From Paracoccaceae bacterium (lineage in GTDB: Bacteria; Pseudomonadota; Alphaproteobacteria; Rhodobacterales; Rhodobacteraceae): a stretch of 5,981 bases of DNA. Position numbers and translations under genes: made by a program. Numbering within the stretch: position 1 is the first letter of the stretch; each line of letters starts with the position of its first letter. Below are positions 5,089 through 5,981 of this stretch, piece by piece. The stretch is from assembly GCA_019090405.1 (NCBI GenBank), contig JAHRVZ010000089.1, forward strand, positions 1 through 5,981, written 5' to 3'. The notes beneath the pieces are model-generated. The model was not told where the DNA came from. It saw only the letters and a list, made by a program, of their open reading frames with translations, and did no database searches.

Positions 5089-5883
5089 TTACAAATAGTC
5101 CGGTTGCGGCATTCCCAGAACATGGTATCCGCCATCAACACGGATGATTTCACCGCTGGTACAGGCGCCGGCATCTGACACCAGATAGACGGCAGTTCCG
5201 CCCACGGCCTCTAGCGTTGCGTTGCCACCCAAAGGGGCGTTTTGATCGGTGAACTTATAGGTTTTGCGCGCGCCGCCAATTGCCGCTCCGGCCAGTGTTT
5301 TCATAGGGCCGGGCGAGATGGCGTTGACGCGAATGCCCTCTGGTCCCAGATCATTGGCCAGATACCGCGTTGCGGATTCAAGGGCGGCTTTGGCCACCCC
5401 CATGACATTGTAATTTGGCACAACCCGGTTTGAGCCCTGATAGGTCAGGGTCAGCATCGTGCCACCATTGTCTTTCATCAACGGGTAGGCGCGGCGCGCC
5501 ACGTCGATAAAGGAATAGGCACTGATATCCAACGAGTTCTTGAAATTGGCCCGGCTGGTGTTGAGAAACCGGCCCGTCAGTTCAGATTTGTCGGAAAATG
5601 CAATGGCATGCACCACAAAATCAATGGTTGGCCAACGTGCAGCCAGACCTTCAAACGCTGTATCCAGCGACGCGTCGTCTGTCACATCGACATCGACCAT
5701 GAAATCCGAACCCACTGTCGCCGCCAAAGGTGCCAACCGTGATCCAAACGCTTCGCCTTGATAGGTAAAGGCAAGCTCAGCGCCGTTTTCATGCAATGCC
5801 TTTGCAATGCCCCACGCGATCGAGCGGTTATTGGCGACACCCATTATCAGCCCGCGTTTACCTTTTAATAGTTCTGTGTTCAT
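5089..5883 (-). CDS. fabI: Enoyl-[acyl-carrier-protein] reductase (NADH), FabI
   Basis: 264 residues, the normal length for FabI, which reduces trans-2-enoyl-ACP to acyl-ACP in the last step of each type II fatty-acid elongation cycle in the cytoplasm. It is a divergent short-chain dehydrogenase. The N-terminal GVANNRSIAWGIA at 15-27 is the FabI form of the NAD-binding loop. HAIAFSDKSELTGRF at 92-106 is the substrate side. The catalytic Tyr-x6-Lys is Tyr158 and Lys165 in NYNVMGVAKAALE, with the extra FabI Tyr148 in TYQG. SPGPMKTLA at 190-198 is the flexible substrate-binding loop, and the C-terminus carries GEIIRVDGGYH. The HAIAFSDK wording is typical of alphaproteobacterial FabI. The ATG at 5883 follows the fabB stop by five bases, and GGGTAAG across the fabB end is its only, weak ribosome-binding site, so translation is probably coupled to fabB. 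Confidence 0.98.
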   Translation of the reverse strand: MNTELLKGKRGLIMGVANNRSIAWGIAKALHENGAELAFTYQGEAFGSRLAPLAATVGSDFMVDVDVTDDASLDTAFEGLAARWPTIDFVVHAIAFSDKSELTGRFLNTSRANFKNSLDISAYSFIDVARRAYPLMKDNGGTMLTLTYQGSNRVVPNYNVMGVAKAALESATRYLANDLGPEGIRVNAISPGPMKTLAGAAIGGARKTYKFTDQNAPLGGNATLEAVGGTAVYLVSDAGACTSGEIIRVDGGYHVLGMPQPDYL

Positions 5884-5888
5884 GCTGC

Positions 5889-5981
5889 TTACCCGTGAAA
5901 CTTGGAAAGGATCATTGATCCATTGGTTCCGCCAAATCCGAAACTGTTGGTCATCACGCTGTCCAGCCCTGCGTTTTGCAC
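5889..5981 (-). CDS. fabB: 3-oxoacyl-ACP synthase I, C-terminal end (gene runs off the window)
   Basis: Only the last 30 codons are present, ending in TAA at 5889-5891. Residues DSVMTNSFGFGGTNGSMIL match the conserved C-terminal NSFGFGGTN loop of beta-ketoacyl-ACP synthases I/II, which helps shape the active site. The Cys-His-His triad lies outside the window. FabB rather than FabF is preferred because fabI follows five bases later, the usual fabA-fabB-fabI order in alphaproteobacteria; the sequence alone cannot separate the two. FabB condenses malonyl-ACP with acyl-ACP and is needed for the unsaturated fatty-acid branch started by FabA. Confidence 0.9.
   Translation of the reverse strand: MQNAGLDSVMTNSFGFGGTNGSMILSKFHG

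Noticed and set aside
5089..5883. Ala95 in FabI at the position of E. coli Gly93, where changes give triclosan resistance.
   Set aside because: HAIAF or HSIAF is the normal wording in many FabI proteins, including triclosan-sensitive ones such as that of Staphylococcus aureus, so it does not indicate resistance.

Overview
The window looks like a piece of an alphaproteobacterial chromosome, most likely from the Rhodobacterales/Roseobacter group. The evidence is the fabB-fabI order with an alphaproteobacterial-type FabI and a moderate G+C content. This placement is an inference from protein style; no rRNA or marker gene is present. Every supported gene lies on the minus strand, so the reading order runs from high to low coordinates. 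No tRNA, rRNA, CRISPR array, IS element or phage gene was seen, and no gap between genes exceeds about 215 bases.

Right end (5981 to 4619): the last 30 codons of fabB (3-ketoacyl-ACP synthase I), then fabI (enoyl-ACP reductase) five bases later, then a small single-span membrane protein of unknown function. This is the fatty-acid elongation end of a fabA-fabB-fabI type operon; fabA itself is not in the window. A triple CAACTT repeat lies between fabI and the small membrane protein.

Middle (4618 to 1809): a 215-base gap holds a nested inverted repeat and a 43-codon reading frame that carries a haloacid-dehalogenase motif I. Its stop overlaps the start of the next gene by ATGA; I read it as the remnant of a haloacid dehalogenase gene. 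Then come a PLP-dependent threonine/serine dehydratase-family enzyme without a regulatory domain, a 3-oxoadipate enol-lactonase (PcaD) homologue whose real start appears to lack a standard start codon, and a second alpha/beta hydrolase of the plant methylesterase/hydroxynitrile-lyase-like family.

Left end (1808 to 1): a TetA-like drug:H+ antiporter of the major facilitator superfamily, then the first 123 codons of a zinc-dependent medium-chain alcohol dehydrogenase that runs off the window.

The dehydratase, two hydrolases, exporter and dehydrogenase all point the same way with modest gaps and could form a loose catabolic or detoxification cluster. No other beta-ketoadipate gene and no regulator is visible, so a shared pathway is only a guess. 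I found no clear new defence, mobile or RNA system. The most interesting items are the decayed dehalogenase, the PcaD start anomaly and the TetA homologue that lacks a key histidine.
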